From Hydrogenispora ethanolica (GTDB lineage: Bacteria; Bacillota; UBA4882; UBA8346), in the NCBI RefSeq assembly GCF_004340685.1, contig NZ_SLUN01000024.1:27886-91885 (forward strand): a stretch of 64,000 nt of DNA, given 5' to 3'. Below the pieces are notes generated by a model, which saw only the letters and a program-made list of their open reading frames with translations, was not told the origin of the DNA and did no database searches. Position 1 is the first letter of the stretch, and every line of letters begins with the position of its first letter. Below, piece by piece: positions 56,092 to 64,000 of the stretch. Both the position numbers and the translations under genes were made by a program.

Positions 56092-56445
56092 TTCCCCATT
56101 TAACCCCTTTATAGTAAGAAACGAGTTTTTTTGAAGCTTCCTTCATTAAAAGCATGACCGGCTTTACCCGCTGCTTCTTTTTAATCCCGGTCCGCTTCCA
56201 GTTTAATAATTCCCGCGCTTATCGCGAAGCTTGAAAGATAGATAAAAGCTCGCTTCAACCTATCGCTATAAAAAAATCAACCATGTCCAGGATTTTTCTA
56301 ACAAATTTATCCTTATTATACCATATATATCCTTAAAATAGAATATTAATATCTAATATACGCAAGTGCATTGAATAAATTACCTCCGTATAATGGACAT
56401 AACAAGTATTCGTAATTGTTTAACTAAACAGGAGTGCATACTTCA
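56092..56445. other. AT-rich intergenic region upstream of the XRE gene
   Basis: No gene or clear repeat in this 354-bp gap. A TATAAT box at 56389-56394 about 50 bases upstream of the XRE gene may be its -10 element; a matching -35 box is not evident. The corresponding sequence is partly conserved upstream of the truncated copy at 58081. Confidence 0.4.
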
Positions 56446-56748
56446 ATGCGGAAAAAAGATCAGGACAGGTTTTTTCCAATATATAAGGAAGTGGGACGAA
56501 GGATTGCATTCTTTCGGAACCTGCGCGGATTGAGTCAGGAAGAACTTGCTGCCAAAATCGATATTAGTGCCAGTCATTTAAGCAAAATCGAAGCGCCAAA
56601 CATCCAAATCAGTTTTTCCTTTGATATGCTTTTACGAATCGCCGAGGGATTGGACATCCAGGTTGCGGCACTCTTTGCGCCGGTGGATACGGTCAGCGTT
56701 CATTTTGATAATCAGTATTTGAATCATGAGTCAGGCGGTTCGGTTTGA
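56446..56748 (+). CDS. XRE-family helix-turn-helix regulator
   Basis: A 100-residue Cro/CI-type DNA-binding protein. The helix-turn-helix is LSQEELAAKIDISASHLSKIE (residues about 27-47). The ATG at 56446 is chosen: AGGAG lies 11 bases upstream, and the same ATG is conserved in the duplicate at 58081. Its stop overlaps the TTG start of a second, frameshifted XRE gene. Close to the restriction island, it could regulate it, but it is on the opposite strand and separated by Spo0E and repeats. Confidence 0.88.
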   Translation: MRKKDQDRFFPIYKEVGRRIAFFRNLRGLSQEELAAKIDISASHLSKIEAPNIQISFSFDMLLRIAEGLDIQVAALFAPVDTVSVHFDNQYLNHESGGSV

Positions 56749-57010
56749 AGGATAATTTTCTGGAAAGTATCGGGAGATCGGCAGAAGAATTGCTTTTTAT
56801 CGCAGTAAACGGGGTATCTCGCAGGAGACTTTGGGCGAAAAAATCAGTTATAGCAAAAGCTATATCAGCAAGATCGAGGCATCCGGCTCGGATGTTTCTT
56901 ATTCATTGGATATTTTGTTCGCCATAGCGGCAGGATTAGAATTGGACCCGGTGATTTTTCTGTTGCCGATCAGCGAGGAAAATTTCGAGAAGTATCGGAC
57001 GGATAAATGA
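56745..57010 (+). pseudogene. Second XRE-family regulator, frameshifted near its start
   Basis: From 56762 a clean frame encodes KYREIGRRIAFYRSKRG, then ISQETLGEKISYSKSYISKIE (helix-turn-helix) and ends at TGA 57008-57010. It lacks a start codon: the TTG at 56745 (overlapping the upstream stop, 4-base style) enters a different frame and must shift by one base around 56755-56762 to join. The layout parallels the intact XRE protein upstream, so this is a tandem paralogue disabled by a single indel, or one needing a frameshift for expression. Confidence 0.8.
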
Positions 57011-57063
57011 ACTGGTTGAGAACTCTCGTCTTACTCAATTTTATTTTTTGAGGAGGCAATCCT

Positions 57064-57429
57064 ATGAAATTCTGTTGGAGCACTTTAAGAGTGAAGGACT
57101 TGGAAGAATCAATCAAGTTTTACACAGACATCGTCGGGCTTGAGGTGGTAAACAAATTTAGCGCTGGACCCGGAGTGGAAATTGCCTTTTTAGATAGCGG
57201 GGAAACAAAAATCGAACTCATTTGCGACGGCGAGAACAGGGATTCCAATGTCGGCAACGACATTTCCTGGGGATTTGAAGTCGGCTCTCTCGATAAGGCG
57301 CTCGCGCTGGTTAAAGAAAAAGGCATCCCGGTTGACAGCGGCCCGCTCCAGCCGAACCCCCATGTGAAATTTTTCTTCATCAAGGATCCAAACGGCATGA
57401 AAATACAATTGGTGGAAAATATGGCGTAA
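57064..57429 (+). CDS. VOC (glyoxalase/bleomycin resistance) family protein
   Basis: A 121-residue single-domain VOC protein similar in plan to the one at 44803 (STLRVKDLEESIKFYTDIVGLEVV at the start, IKDPNGMKIQLVENM at the end). E51 and E119 region residues could serve as metal ligands but the full glyoxalase I set is not obvious. GAGGAGG lies 6-8 bases before the ATG. Substrate unknown. Confidence 0.88.
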   Translation: MKFCWSTLRVKDLEESIKFYTDIVGLEVVNKFSAGPGVEIAFLDSGETKIELICDGENRDSNVGNDISWGFEVGSLDKALALVKEKGIPVDSGPLQPNPHVKFFFIKDPNGMKIQLVENMA

Positions 57430-57607
57430 GACAATCGGTAATGAGAAAGTAGAAAGTAGGATGGCTGAGCTTACGAAGGATAGGAAACGCTCATTTGATT
57501 AAGCCGGTGTGATGCCCCAATTGATAAAACTGGCGCGTTTCCATGAAGTTTCCACCGATTGGATTTAATTTGGCGATGACGGTTCCGCAAGAAATTCCAA
57601 CGAAAAC

Positions 57608-57829
57608 TTGATCTATGTCCCGGACTCAAAATTACGGACATTTTTTATATTGCTGGTTAAAATGTGGCAGGAAGGTAGCCAGGATGTGCGCGGCTGGATG
57701 ATCGTTCAATTGGAAAAAGCTTTTCCAGAGATCGCGCTAAAAATAAATAATAACTTGTCTTCGGTCTTGCATCTTCAAACAACCATCATCCCTATTTCCT
57801 CAATCCCTGAGAAGTTTAACACGATTTAG
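57608..57829 (+). CDS. Hypothetical protein or gene fragment, 73 residues
   Basis: Not recognised. The frame reads MIYVPDSKLRTFFILLVKM... and has a plausible amino acid mix but no ribosome binding site and an abrupt start, so it may be the tail of a decayed gene whose earlier part lies in 57480-57605. Treat as uncertain. Confidence 0.3.
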   Translation: MIYVPDSKLRTFFILLVKMWQEGSQDVRGWMIVQLEKAFPEIALKINNNLSSVLHLQTTIIPISSIPEKFNTI

Positions 57830-57881
57830 CCCATTAGACATCCTCAAATTAGGACATTAAAGCCGTAAGTGCACTGATTTA

Positions 57882-58011
57882 AAAGCCATGTGATAAAGTC
57901 TTTCGAAACGAGACCAGCATGCAAAAAGGTTTAAAAATCGACTTTATCACTTGCTTCTCTGAGCTTTTGTGGATAACCCTGTCCTTCGGACAGGGTTTAT
58001 CACAACGCTTT
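57882..58011. mobile_element. Family A MITE, copy 5 (130 bp, reverse orientation)
   Basis: Starts AAAGCCATGTGATAAAGTC, ends ATCACAACGCTTT, flanked by TA at 57880-57881 and 58012-58013. It abuts the upstream border of the duplicated XRE segment. Confidence 0.88.
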
Positions 58012-58080
58012 TAATTCCCTCCGTACAATGAATATAGCAAGTGTTTCATGACTGTGGAACTGAATGGAGTGCGCCAATCC

Positions 58081-58254
58081 ATGCGGAAAAAAGATCAGGA
58101 CAGGTTTTTCCCAATATATAAGGAAGTGGGACGAAGGATCGCATTCTTTCGAAACCTGCGCGGATTGAGTCAGCTTTTAAAAAAACAAAAAACTCGCATC
58201 GTCAAAACCCGCTTAAAAATAACGGGCGCAATATTTTTTTATATGCTACTCTAA
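58081..58254 (+). pseudogene. Truncated duplicate of the XRE regulator
   Basis: The first 31 codons are nearly identical to the XRE gene at 56446, including the upstream GGAG spacing, and the match stops sharply after LRGLSQ, just before the helix-turn-helix is complete. The remaining codons (LLKKQKTRIVK...) are unrelated filler. The DNA-binding motif is missing, so it cannot work as a regulator. The sharp break points to recombination rather than gradual decay. Confidence 0.85.
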
Positions 58255-58283
58255 TTAATGATTAAAGAAGGTGAAATGTAGAA

Positions 58284-59636
58284 ATGAACTGGATTAACAA
58301 GATGAACGATGCGCTATCTTATATTGAAGAGCATCTTGACGGTACGATAGAGTACGATGAAATAGCAAAGATAACGCTTTGCTCTATCGGTGCTTTTCAG
58401 CGGTTTTTTATGCTGGCATCCGGTATTGCGCTGTCGGAGTACATACGGCGTAGGCGTTTATCACTTGCGGCAAAAGACATTCTTAACACAGAAGATAAAA
58501 TCATTGATATTGCGTTGCGCTACGGCTATGAAACGCCGGATGCGTTTACTGTTGCGTTCAAACGCTTATATAACGTGACACCATCTACTGCGCGTAATTT
58601 GGGCAGTCCACTAAAGACATATTACCGAATGTTTTTTTCACTGTCTGTAACCTACGTGAAAGGAGAAGATGAAATGATACTGATGAATGTAGACAAGTAT
58701 CGATACAAAGAACCGCTCTTTGAAGGAGCAAGGATTGTTCTTTCCTATTTAGGAAGTAATTTTTCACCGGAATATATTGGAGGTATTTCCGGAGCGGCAT
58801 TCAAGATTGCAGGGGGTTGCCCCAGCAGACCGACCTGCGTCTATGATGTGTGGACACCTGATTTTATCAGAAGCTTAGGTTATTCAATCCATGAAATGTC
58901 TTGCGGAAACGAAGATGAAAACAACAAGATGATTGAAGCAGTAAAAGAATATATCTCATTAGGGAAACCCGTCCTTGTTTGGCATGCTTTTACAAACTCT
59001 GAATGGGATGTTGTTTGCGGCTTTGATGAACAGCAAAAACAGTTCATCGGACGTGGCTCTTATCTTGGCAATACCGAATATGAGCGTGCATCTTGGGATA
59101 GGGCCGCAAGCTGTGACATCTGCCCACCTTTTGGAGCTATCTTGGTTGGCGAATGCTCCGGTATATTCGATAATAAAAAAGCCGAAAAAAATGCGCTGGT
59201 AAACGCAGTCACCCATGCCAGAAAGAAAATCGACAAGGGCGGGGACAGAGAGTCTTATTTGCTTCAAGGCATTGAGTTTTACCATGAATGGGCAAGGCTT
59301 TATTCACAACCAGGTAAAGAGCGTGATGCAGCTGATGCCTATTGCTCGGATATATATGCGTCCGTTCGAAAAGCGGCGGTAATCTTTCTTCGAGAGATTT
59401 CTGTTAAATATTCTGAAAGTGCGAAAGATTCACTTCGCAGGGCCGCAGATATGTTTGAAGAAGAAGCAAGATATCTTGAAAAAGCAAAACCATATCTATC
59501 ATGGGATTCCCCTTGGGGTATTGATGAAGAACGCAGTAACGCGGTTGCGCCACTTCTCAAAAATGCCGCAATATCTTATGAGAAAGCTATTGTTTTTTTA
59601 GAAAACTCGATTTCTATTATTGATGGAATATTATAG
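58284..59636 (+). CDS. AraC-type HTH protein fused to a C39-like/BtrH-like domain
   Basis: A 450-residue protein. Residues 8-108 form an AraC DNA-binding domain (IAKITLCSIGAFQRFF, IIDIALRYGYETPDAFTVAFKRLYNVTP). Residues 150-310 hold a domain with GGISGAAFKIAG, VYDVWTPDFIRSLGY, KPVLVWHAFTNSEWDVVCGFDEQQKQFIGRGSYL, a pattern reminiscent of papain-like C39/BtrH N-terminal domains; catalytic residues cannot be confirmed. The last 130 residues are helical. Likely an effector-binding regulator. The ribosome binding site (GAAGGTG) precedes the ATG. Confidence 0.8.
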   Translation: MNWINKMNDALSYIEEHLDGTIEYDEIAKITLCSIGAFQRFFMLASGIALSEYIRRRRLSLAAKDILNTEDKIIDIALRYGYETPDAFTVAFKRLYNVTPSTARNLGSPLKTYYRMFFSLSVTYVKGEDEMILMNVDKYRYKEPLFEGARIVLSYLGSNFSPEYIGGISGAAFKIAGGCPSRPTCVYDVWTPDFIRSLGYSIHEMSCGNEDENNKMIEAVKEYISLGKPVLVWHAFTNSEWDVVCGFDEQQKQFIGRGSYLGNTEYERASWDRAASCDICPPFGAILVGECSGIFDNKKAEKNALVNAVTHARKKIDKGGDRESYLLQGIEFYHEWARLYSQPGKERDAADAYCSDIYASVRKAAVIFLREISVKYSESAKDSLRRAADMFEEEARYLEKAKPYLSWDSPWGIDEERSNAVAPLLKNAAISYEKAIVFLENSISIIDGIL

Positions 59637-59677
59637 CGATTTACGTTACTTGCAAGCAGAGGAAGGTACACGCACCG

Positions 59678-59773
59678 ATGGACGCGCAAATAGAGAATAA
59701 ATTCGGCGCGAGACCACCGACTCTTATCGGCGACCGCCTTAACTTAAAACGTATGGTAAAGTATCTGGGATGA
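59678..59773 (+). other. Small open frame of 31 codons, possible gene remnant
   Basis: Reads MDAQIENKFGARPPTLIGDR, then RLNLKRMVKYLG-like residues. AGGAAGG lies about 13 bases upstream. The mix looks protein-like but the frame ends just before a family A MITE (59779), which suggests a longer gene lost its 3' part. Function unknown. Confidence 0.25.
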
Positions 59774-59778
59774 CACTA

Positions 59779-59907
59779 AAAGCGTTGTGATAAACCCTGT
59801 CCGAAGGCCAGGGTGAACACAAAAGCTCAGAAAAGCAAGTGATAAAGTCGTTTTTTAGTCCATTGAAAGGATGATTTCCGAATTTGAGGACTTTATCACA
59901 ACGCTTC
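59779..59907. mobile_element. Family A MITE, copy 6 (129 bp)
   Basis: Starts AAAGCGTTGTGATAAA, ends TTTATCACAACGCTTC, flanked by TA at 59777-59778 and 59908-59909. In this copy the two terminal repeats are almost perfectly complementary. Confidence 0.88.
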
Positions 59908-60177
59908 TAAAAGGCGTTTTTTTACTTTGCTTTACCCACTCAGGGCTGGAAATATGCTATTTTTGTGCCTAATACATTTTTCAAGAGAGAGTTTGTAAAA
60001 CCCCAAAGTTAACGATGTGCAGAGGCTCATATACGCCATGTCCGCTACTGAAATCGGACTGTTATTTGCGGCTTCCATTGCCGCTAATTCTCGCCCGCTT
60101 TCCTGCCGCTTCAAACGCCCTTGCCCTCCACGGCGGCAACGGCATTTGAAGCGGCAACGCTGACAGAGCGTATAATA

Positions 60178-60227
60178 CACACGACTTTGCTTCGCAAAGT
60201 CGTGTGCCAAGGGGCAAGCCCCTTTGG
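60178..60227. repeat. Two adjacent strong hairpins
   Basis: A perfect 13-bp stem CACACGACTTTGC (60178-60190) / GCAAAGTCGTGTG (60194-60206) with a 3-base loop is followed at once by AAGGGGC (60209-60215) / GCCCCTT (60218-60224). There is no T run, so this is not a standard terminator. The pattern recalls origin-of-transfer or control regions of integrative elements, but no mobilisation gene is nearby. The surrounding 59910-60380 has open frames on both strands without recognisable proteins. Confidence 0.6.
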
Positions 60228-60380
60228 AATGCACATCACCAAATTGGCACTGGCAAATAGCATGAAGACCCGGTTCAAGTTCTTGGCTATTCCGCGATAT
60301 GATACTTGGAATAGCCGAATTGTCGCTGGACTCGACTCGAACAATACGACGTCGCTGGGGTTGCCGCTTGGGCAATTGGG

Positions 60381-62309
60381 CTAATCACGAACCGCCGTAT
60401 CGCGTAGCCAAACTGTGGAACGCCCCCCACGGTTCAACCGGGCGTAATTCGGTACCAAAGTAAAGGCCATACCGTCCGCAAAATTCCCTTGAATCGTGTT
60501 GACCCCACCCAACAATGAACCATTCCATTGCACGGACAGCGGCGCCGCAGGTGAAAGAACGTGTTTGATGAAATTGGTGTCATTATGAATATCAACGCTT
60601 TCCAGGTTATAGACTAACGGCCCGTACTGGATGGCTACGCTGTTGTTATCAGCTGTAATGTTACTGACAGCCTTAATTCGTTGTACAACCATCGGCAGGG
60701 TCATGGTAATTTTATCGCCTGCGGCCCAAGTACGGTTAATGGCTACATAACCATTGGTAGCTGCGGTACTGTAAGAAGTCCCGTTAACTGAAATCGAGCT
60801 GATTTCGTTATTACTGGGAGTCGCCGTATAACAACCACTCGGGCAACGGTTCGGCGAATGCAAGTAAATCGTAAAAGCTTTCGTGACTAAAGGATTGACG
60901 GTAATGGTTACATTACCGTTAATCGGATAATCCGTTGCTTGAACGACCTGGACATTGGTGCCGGCTACCCCATTAATCGTAAAGGTGCTGCCAACATAGA
61001 GATTGATGTAGAGGTTATTGCTATCGCCACTCTTGGCATACATCCACATTGGAAGTTCCAAAAGTGTTCTAGGAATATTGCCGGTACAGCAAGGACAGCT
61101 ATTCCAAGAATAACGGGCCGCTGTCGTATCTAAGGAATTGGTATACGTATAGTTTTGCGCATTGAGATCAACTGAGCCAAGTACATTGTTGTATAACGCG
61201 TTTTCGAGCAGGTCAATATATTTGCCGTTGCCTGTCCAGAGGTTCATTTCACGTTGCAAATAAACGTTTCCGGTACCCGCACACGATTCACAATAGGCGG
61301 TCTCGTTGGGCAGTGAGTAATCCGCGCCAAAGCCTTCGGAAGTCTCGCCACTGCCCACGCCCCCGGTAATATATAATTTGCGGTTCACGAAATCGTCCCA
61401 AATTGCATTCACGGCATTTCCATAACTGGAATTGTTGAGTAACATCGCGACATCGGTCATACCGGCATATAAATACATCGCCCGGACCGCATGCCCGACT
61501 GCCGCAGTTTGATTGACCGGATAAGTCGTACTTTGATCATAATCATTGCCCGGCCCGGCATAACGGTTGTCCAGCAACACTTTCGCCAGTTGAATGTATT
61601 TATCGCCTTTACCGGCGCCGTCGTTTTGGTTAACGAATATCCCCAACCCGCACAAGGCCCGTTCCATTTCTTCATGACCGTCGTACCAATTCGGATGGGA
61701 TGTGCCCGGTCCGATGTTACTGCACCAACAATCGGCCAGTTTCTTCGCAGCATTGTAAAGAGTGGGATCTGTTTTATTGGTATAGAGGTAATGCATGATA
61801 CCGGCCTGAATGAAAAATCCTCCGACATATCCTTCATGGGCGGTCTTATCGCTCCACCGGGCATAACCGCCAAGGGTGGTGTAAGTATGGAGGTACCCGT
61901 CGGATTCCTGGGCGGAGAGAATCTTGGGAATCCAATCGGCCAATTTGGATTTCATGGCGTTTTGGGCGTCAATAATTGCCGTGTCGCCTTGCGGATCAAT
62001 CATGAAAGCCGCGCACATCGACTCCACTGTGTTGATGACATATTGATCGGCAAACGGGTGGCCGACATGAGCGCTATAAGATTTCCCGGCCAATTTGTTA
62101 CCGGCGTTGACAAAGTTTTGGATCCCGCCCTCAACCAAACCGGTGTTGGACAATTGGCTTTCCAACCAAGGTATCCAGTTGATGATTTCATTTTTAATGC
62201 GGGCATTCCAGAAAGTGCTAGTGATTTTGAACCCATTGGCCGGATCTACCCGTTGTAAGTAATGGGTCGTCGTTGATGTTACCTCAGCCGCGGAAATCAA
62301 TTTTTTCAT
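60381..62309 (-). CDS. Glycoside hydrolase family 127 (beta-L-arabinofuranosidase type)
   Basis: A 642-residue (alpha/alpha)6-barrel enzyme with beta-sandwich domains, removing beta-L-arabinofuranose from glycans. The zinc-cysteine active site known from Bifidobacterium HypBA1 is matched by E341 and C343 (CESC), C407 and C408 (CPCC), and E325 in SEGFG fits the acid/base position. No signal peptide, so it is intracellular. AAGGAG lies 8 bases before the ATG. The many Asn/Thr/Ser and TAG/AAT-rich loops are typical of secreted or slowly evolving GH127 relatives; no transporter is adjacent, so it may depend on the importers elsewhere in the window. Confidence 0.88.
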   Translation of the reverse strand: MKKLISAAEVTSTTTHYLQRVDPANGFKITSTFWNARIKNEIINWIPWLESQLSNTGLVEGGIQNFVNAGNKLAGKSYSAHVGHPFADQYVINTVESMCAAFMIDPQGDTAIIDAQNAMKSKLADWIPKILSAQESDGYLHTYTTLGGYARWSDKTAHEGYVGGFFIQAGIMHYLYTNKTDPTLYNAAKKLADCWCSNIGPGTSHPNWYDGHEEMERALCGLGIFVNQNDGAGKGDKYIQLAKVLLDNRYAGPGNDYDQSTTYPVNQTAAVGHAVRAMYLYAGMTDVAMLLNNSSYGNAVNAIWDDFVNRKLYITGGVGSGETSEGFGADYSLPNETAYCESCAGTGNVYLQREMNLWTGNGKYIDLLENALYNNVLGSVDLNAQNYTYTNSLDTTAARYSWNSCPCCTGNIPRTLLELPMWMYAKSGDSNNLYINLYVGSTFTINGVAGTNVQVVQATDYPINGNVTITVNPLVTKAFTIYLHSPNRCPSGCYTATPSNNEISSISVNGTSYSTAATNGYVAINRTWAAGDKITMTLPMVVQRIKAVSNITADNNSVAIQYGPLVYNLESVDIHNDTNFIKHVLSPAAPLSVQWNGSLLGGVNTIQGNFADGMAFTLVPNYARLNRGGRSTVWLRDTAVRD

Positions 62310-62521
62310 TTACTCATCTCCTTGTTTATTATGGGCCAAATCAACTTCGTTTTCCCCTCCTTTCCTGATTAAGACTGGCCATTCGGGGACTGGTATATTT
62401 TCTTTATAGGCCACGTTGTCACCCGAAAATCCAACCCGGGTTAAACGGACGAACAGGCATTCACTTTTCCGGCGAAAAAGAATCTTTGGTTTGATTTTGG
62501 ATTTAAATAATTATTTATTTA

Positions 62522-63054
62522 TCTGAGTATCAAGTTTACTCAGCAAACACTATATGGTTCTGTACCCCCAAGTAAGGAGAACCCTATCTGTCACTTTGAA
62601 TAAAGGAATTGGAGGATAAATCATGACGCCAATGGACCTAACCCTCGCCCTTCCCCGGAGCAGCCTATGAAAGCAGATTATACAAGGGGAAGGGTAACCT
62701 TGGGCTTCGAACTCTAAGATCTGAAGCCTTCAACGCCTTATGACTTTTTTCAAGCAGCAACCGATGCTTTCGCAATTCAAGGCATTTAGAAGCCATGTGA
62801 TAAAGTCTCTTTCACTTCGATTCGACCTGCAAAAGGATGTTAACACCGACTTTATCACTTGCTTCTCTGAGCTTTTGTGTTCACCCTGGCCTTCGGACAG
62901 GGTTTATCACAACGCTTTTAGAGGTCAGCGGCTATGGGTTACCCTTCCCGTCGAATCGGCTTCCCTGAACAACTTCTCTAGGGAAGGGCGAGGGTTAGGT
63001 CCAAATTTCTATCATACCTTCGTATTTTCTTGCGGAGCTAACTTGATAGTCAGA
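62522..63054. mobile_element. Family B element, copy 4, interrupted by a family A MITE
   Basis: Ends TCTGAGTATCAAGTTTACTC and (complement) TCTGACTATCAAGTTAGCTC form terminal inverted repeats. The element is flanked by TTTATTTA on both sides (62514-62521 and 63055-63062), a probable 8-bp target duplication, although the sequence is AT-rich. Without the MITE (62789-62918) and TA duplication it is 401 bp. Confidence 0.85.
62789..62918. mobile_element. Family A MITE, copy 7 (130 bp), nested in family B
   Basis: Starts GAAGCCATGTGATAAAGTC and ends ATCACAACGCTTT. It splits the family B core: uninterrupted copies read GGCATTTAGAGATTAGCGG (44048 copy), here the T-A pair is duplicated on either side of the insert (62787-62788 and 62919-62920). 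This is direct evidence of a TA-targeting insertion. Confidence 0.93.
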
Positions 63055-63062
63055 TTTATTTA

Positions 63063-63778
63063 AACCATTAAATAATTATGTCGAAGCTAAATTCAAAATT
63101 ATCGCTAAAGAGAAGGTTTGTTATTGATTTAATGATTATTTTATTTAAACGATTAAATATCGAGGAACGTCCTATTCTATTGTTTCCGACAAAGGGCAAT
63201 TGAATTTATATATAGTTCTTTTATAACGTTTGAAATGAATTAAAGGTTAAACTCGGGGTGATGCAAAATTAGAAACAAAAATAGGATTATTCGCTAAATA
63301 AAATTGATAAAACATCTCGTTTACTAATTGAAGCATTTAAGACCTAATATTCACCATATTTGACCTGTTTCCAAGGGTATTCCCCTGGAAAAGGCGTGGC
63401 TATACCCCATGCTCATTGGCTGAAGTTGCCGTTACGGTGTGGACATAGCCGCTGCCTGCGTCCACCCCAGAATGGATTTTCATTCCATAGTGCCATTGGT
63501 TCCCTTTTTTGGTTTGGTGCATTTCCGGGTCGCGTTCGCCGCTTTGGTTTTTCGTGGAACTTGGGGCGGCTACAATTTAATTATAAATCGATTATATTTT
63601 TAATATAGGGCCAATAATTTGACAAAGAGTGACATATCCCGTCATTCAATGTTTCTCTTTATAAAACCATCAAAAATAATTTCATCCAGTCAGCCTGATG
63701 GCTTTAACATCTTAAGGAAGGTCTGGGACCTATGCTGTACATGATTGCTTAAAGCCGGAGGATATTCCCGAAGACAGA
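63063..63778. other. AT-rich region without recognisable gene
   Basis: No convincing coding sequence, RNA gene or known repeat in these ~700 bp. An 82-codon frame at 63360-63608 has no ribosome binding site and resembles no family. Confidence 0.5.
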
Positions 63779-63779
63779 G

Positions 63780-63918
63780 CCCAGCTTGCTGAACGATTGA
63801 GCCGCTCATTCTTCCGAAAAAAGCTCGCTCATCCACAAAAAGAGCTTGCCGGGCGACTGAGCAAGCTCGCTCATTCACAAAACAAGCTTACTTATCCACA
63901 AAACGAGCTTGCTGATGA
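63780..63918. repeat. 63-bp repeat cassette fragment, copy 4
   Basis: Two units of the array (agcttgct at 63783 and gagcttgcc at 63842) without leader or trailer. It contains TCATCCACA near 63828 and an exact TTATCCACA near 63891. Confidence 0.8.
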
Positions 63919-63949
63919 TTATAAATTTAGATCCGGAAGGGCTTTACCA

Positions 63950-63991
63950 GAACATATGTTCGTGATAAAATAAACTAAAGAACAAATGTTC
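63950..63991 (+). promoter_or_regulatory. Two LexA (Cheo/DinR) boxes at the window edge
   Basis: GAACATATGTTC (63950-63961, followed by G) and GAACAAATGTTC (63980-63991) match the Gram-positive LexA box core GAAC-N4-GTTC. TAAAAT at 63966-63971 may be the -10 box between them, and GGGAGGGA (63993-64000) is a ribosome binding site. An SOS-controlled gene should start just beyond the window on the plus strand. Confidence 0.88.
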
Positions 63992-64000
63992 TGGGAGGGA

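Noticed and set aside
59932..60375. 147-codon minus-strand frame between the MITE and the GH127 gene
   Set aside because: Crosses two perfect hairpins, lacks a credible start, and resembles no known protein with confidence; may include an old gene tail.
63360..63608. 82-codon frame near the right end
   Set aside because: No ribosome binding site, unusual composition and no family resemblance.

Overview
The window looks like a chromosomal segment of a Bacillota (Firmicute), probably a fermentative polysaccharide degrader. Supporting signs are strong AGGAGG-type ribosome binding sites, YesM/YesN-type two-component pairs, ABC sugar importers without their own ATPase, a Spo0E-like phosphatase gene, and a Gram-positive type LexA (Cheo) box pair at the right edge. 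No rRNA, tRNA or CRISPR array was found. The species cannot be named from the sequence alone.

Layout. 0.1-1.4 kb: a small AraC-type regulator and a SEC-C methionine aminopeptidase. 1.8-13.5 kb: a glycoside locus on the minus strand (sugar-binding protein, two permeases, GH1, GH42 and GH43 enzymes), divergent from a YesN/YesM pair on the plus strand. 14.8-18.1 kb: a poly-HAMP chemoreceptor and a CheW. 18.2-21.3 kb: a palindrome-rich island and a lone tyrosine recombinase framed by a perfect 23-bp inverted repeat. 21.4-27.9 kb: a minus-strand cobalamin/metal operon (cobalamin riboswitch, exported CbiK, CbiL/CobI, BtuF-, BtuC- and BtuD-like transporter, plus a second ABC pair). 28.2-30.7 kb: feoA and a feoB split into two overlapping genes. 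31.2-32.2 kb: a YibE/F membrane protein broken by a frameshift. 32.5-43.7 kb: a second sugar locus (two sulfatases, aldose epimerase, binding protein, two permeases) divergent from a second histidine kinase/regulator pair. 46.2-55.0 kb: a type I restriction-modification island with dinD, a metallopeptidase and a dead KilA-N gene. 55.9-59.6 kb: decayed XRE regulators, a VOC protein and an AraC fusion protein. 60.4-62.3 kb: a GH127 enzyme. 63.95 kb: LexA boxes for a gene beyond the edge.

The two sugar loci share a plan: a sensor kinase and AraC-type regulator divergent from an ABC importer followed by intracellular enzymes. One handles xylo-, galacto- or glucosides and the other probably a sulfated oligosaccharide, since both sulfatases lack signal peptides. 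The metal region pairs B12-controlled corrinoid or tetrapyrrole functions with ferrous iron uptake.

The most unusual layer is non-coding. At least four families of dispersed, non-autonomous repeats fill the gaps. Family A is a ~129-bp MITE flanked by TA in all seven copies. Family B is a ~402-bp element with terminal inverted repeats. A single 310-bp element has 17-bp inverted ends and a 10-bp target duplication. A leader / 63-bp tandem array / trailer cassette carries regularly spaced TTATCCACA boxes, which match the DnaA-box consensus. A copy of A and the 310-bp element each sit inside copies of B, and the intact B copies show the empty sites, so past mobility can be read directly.
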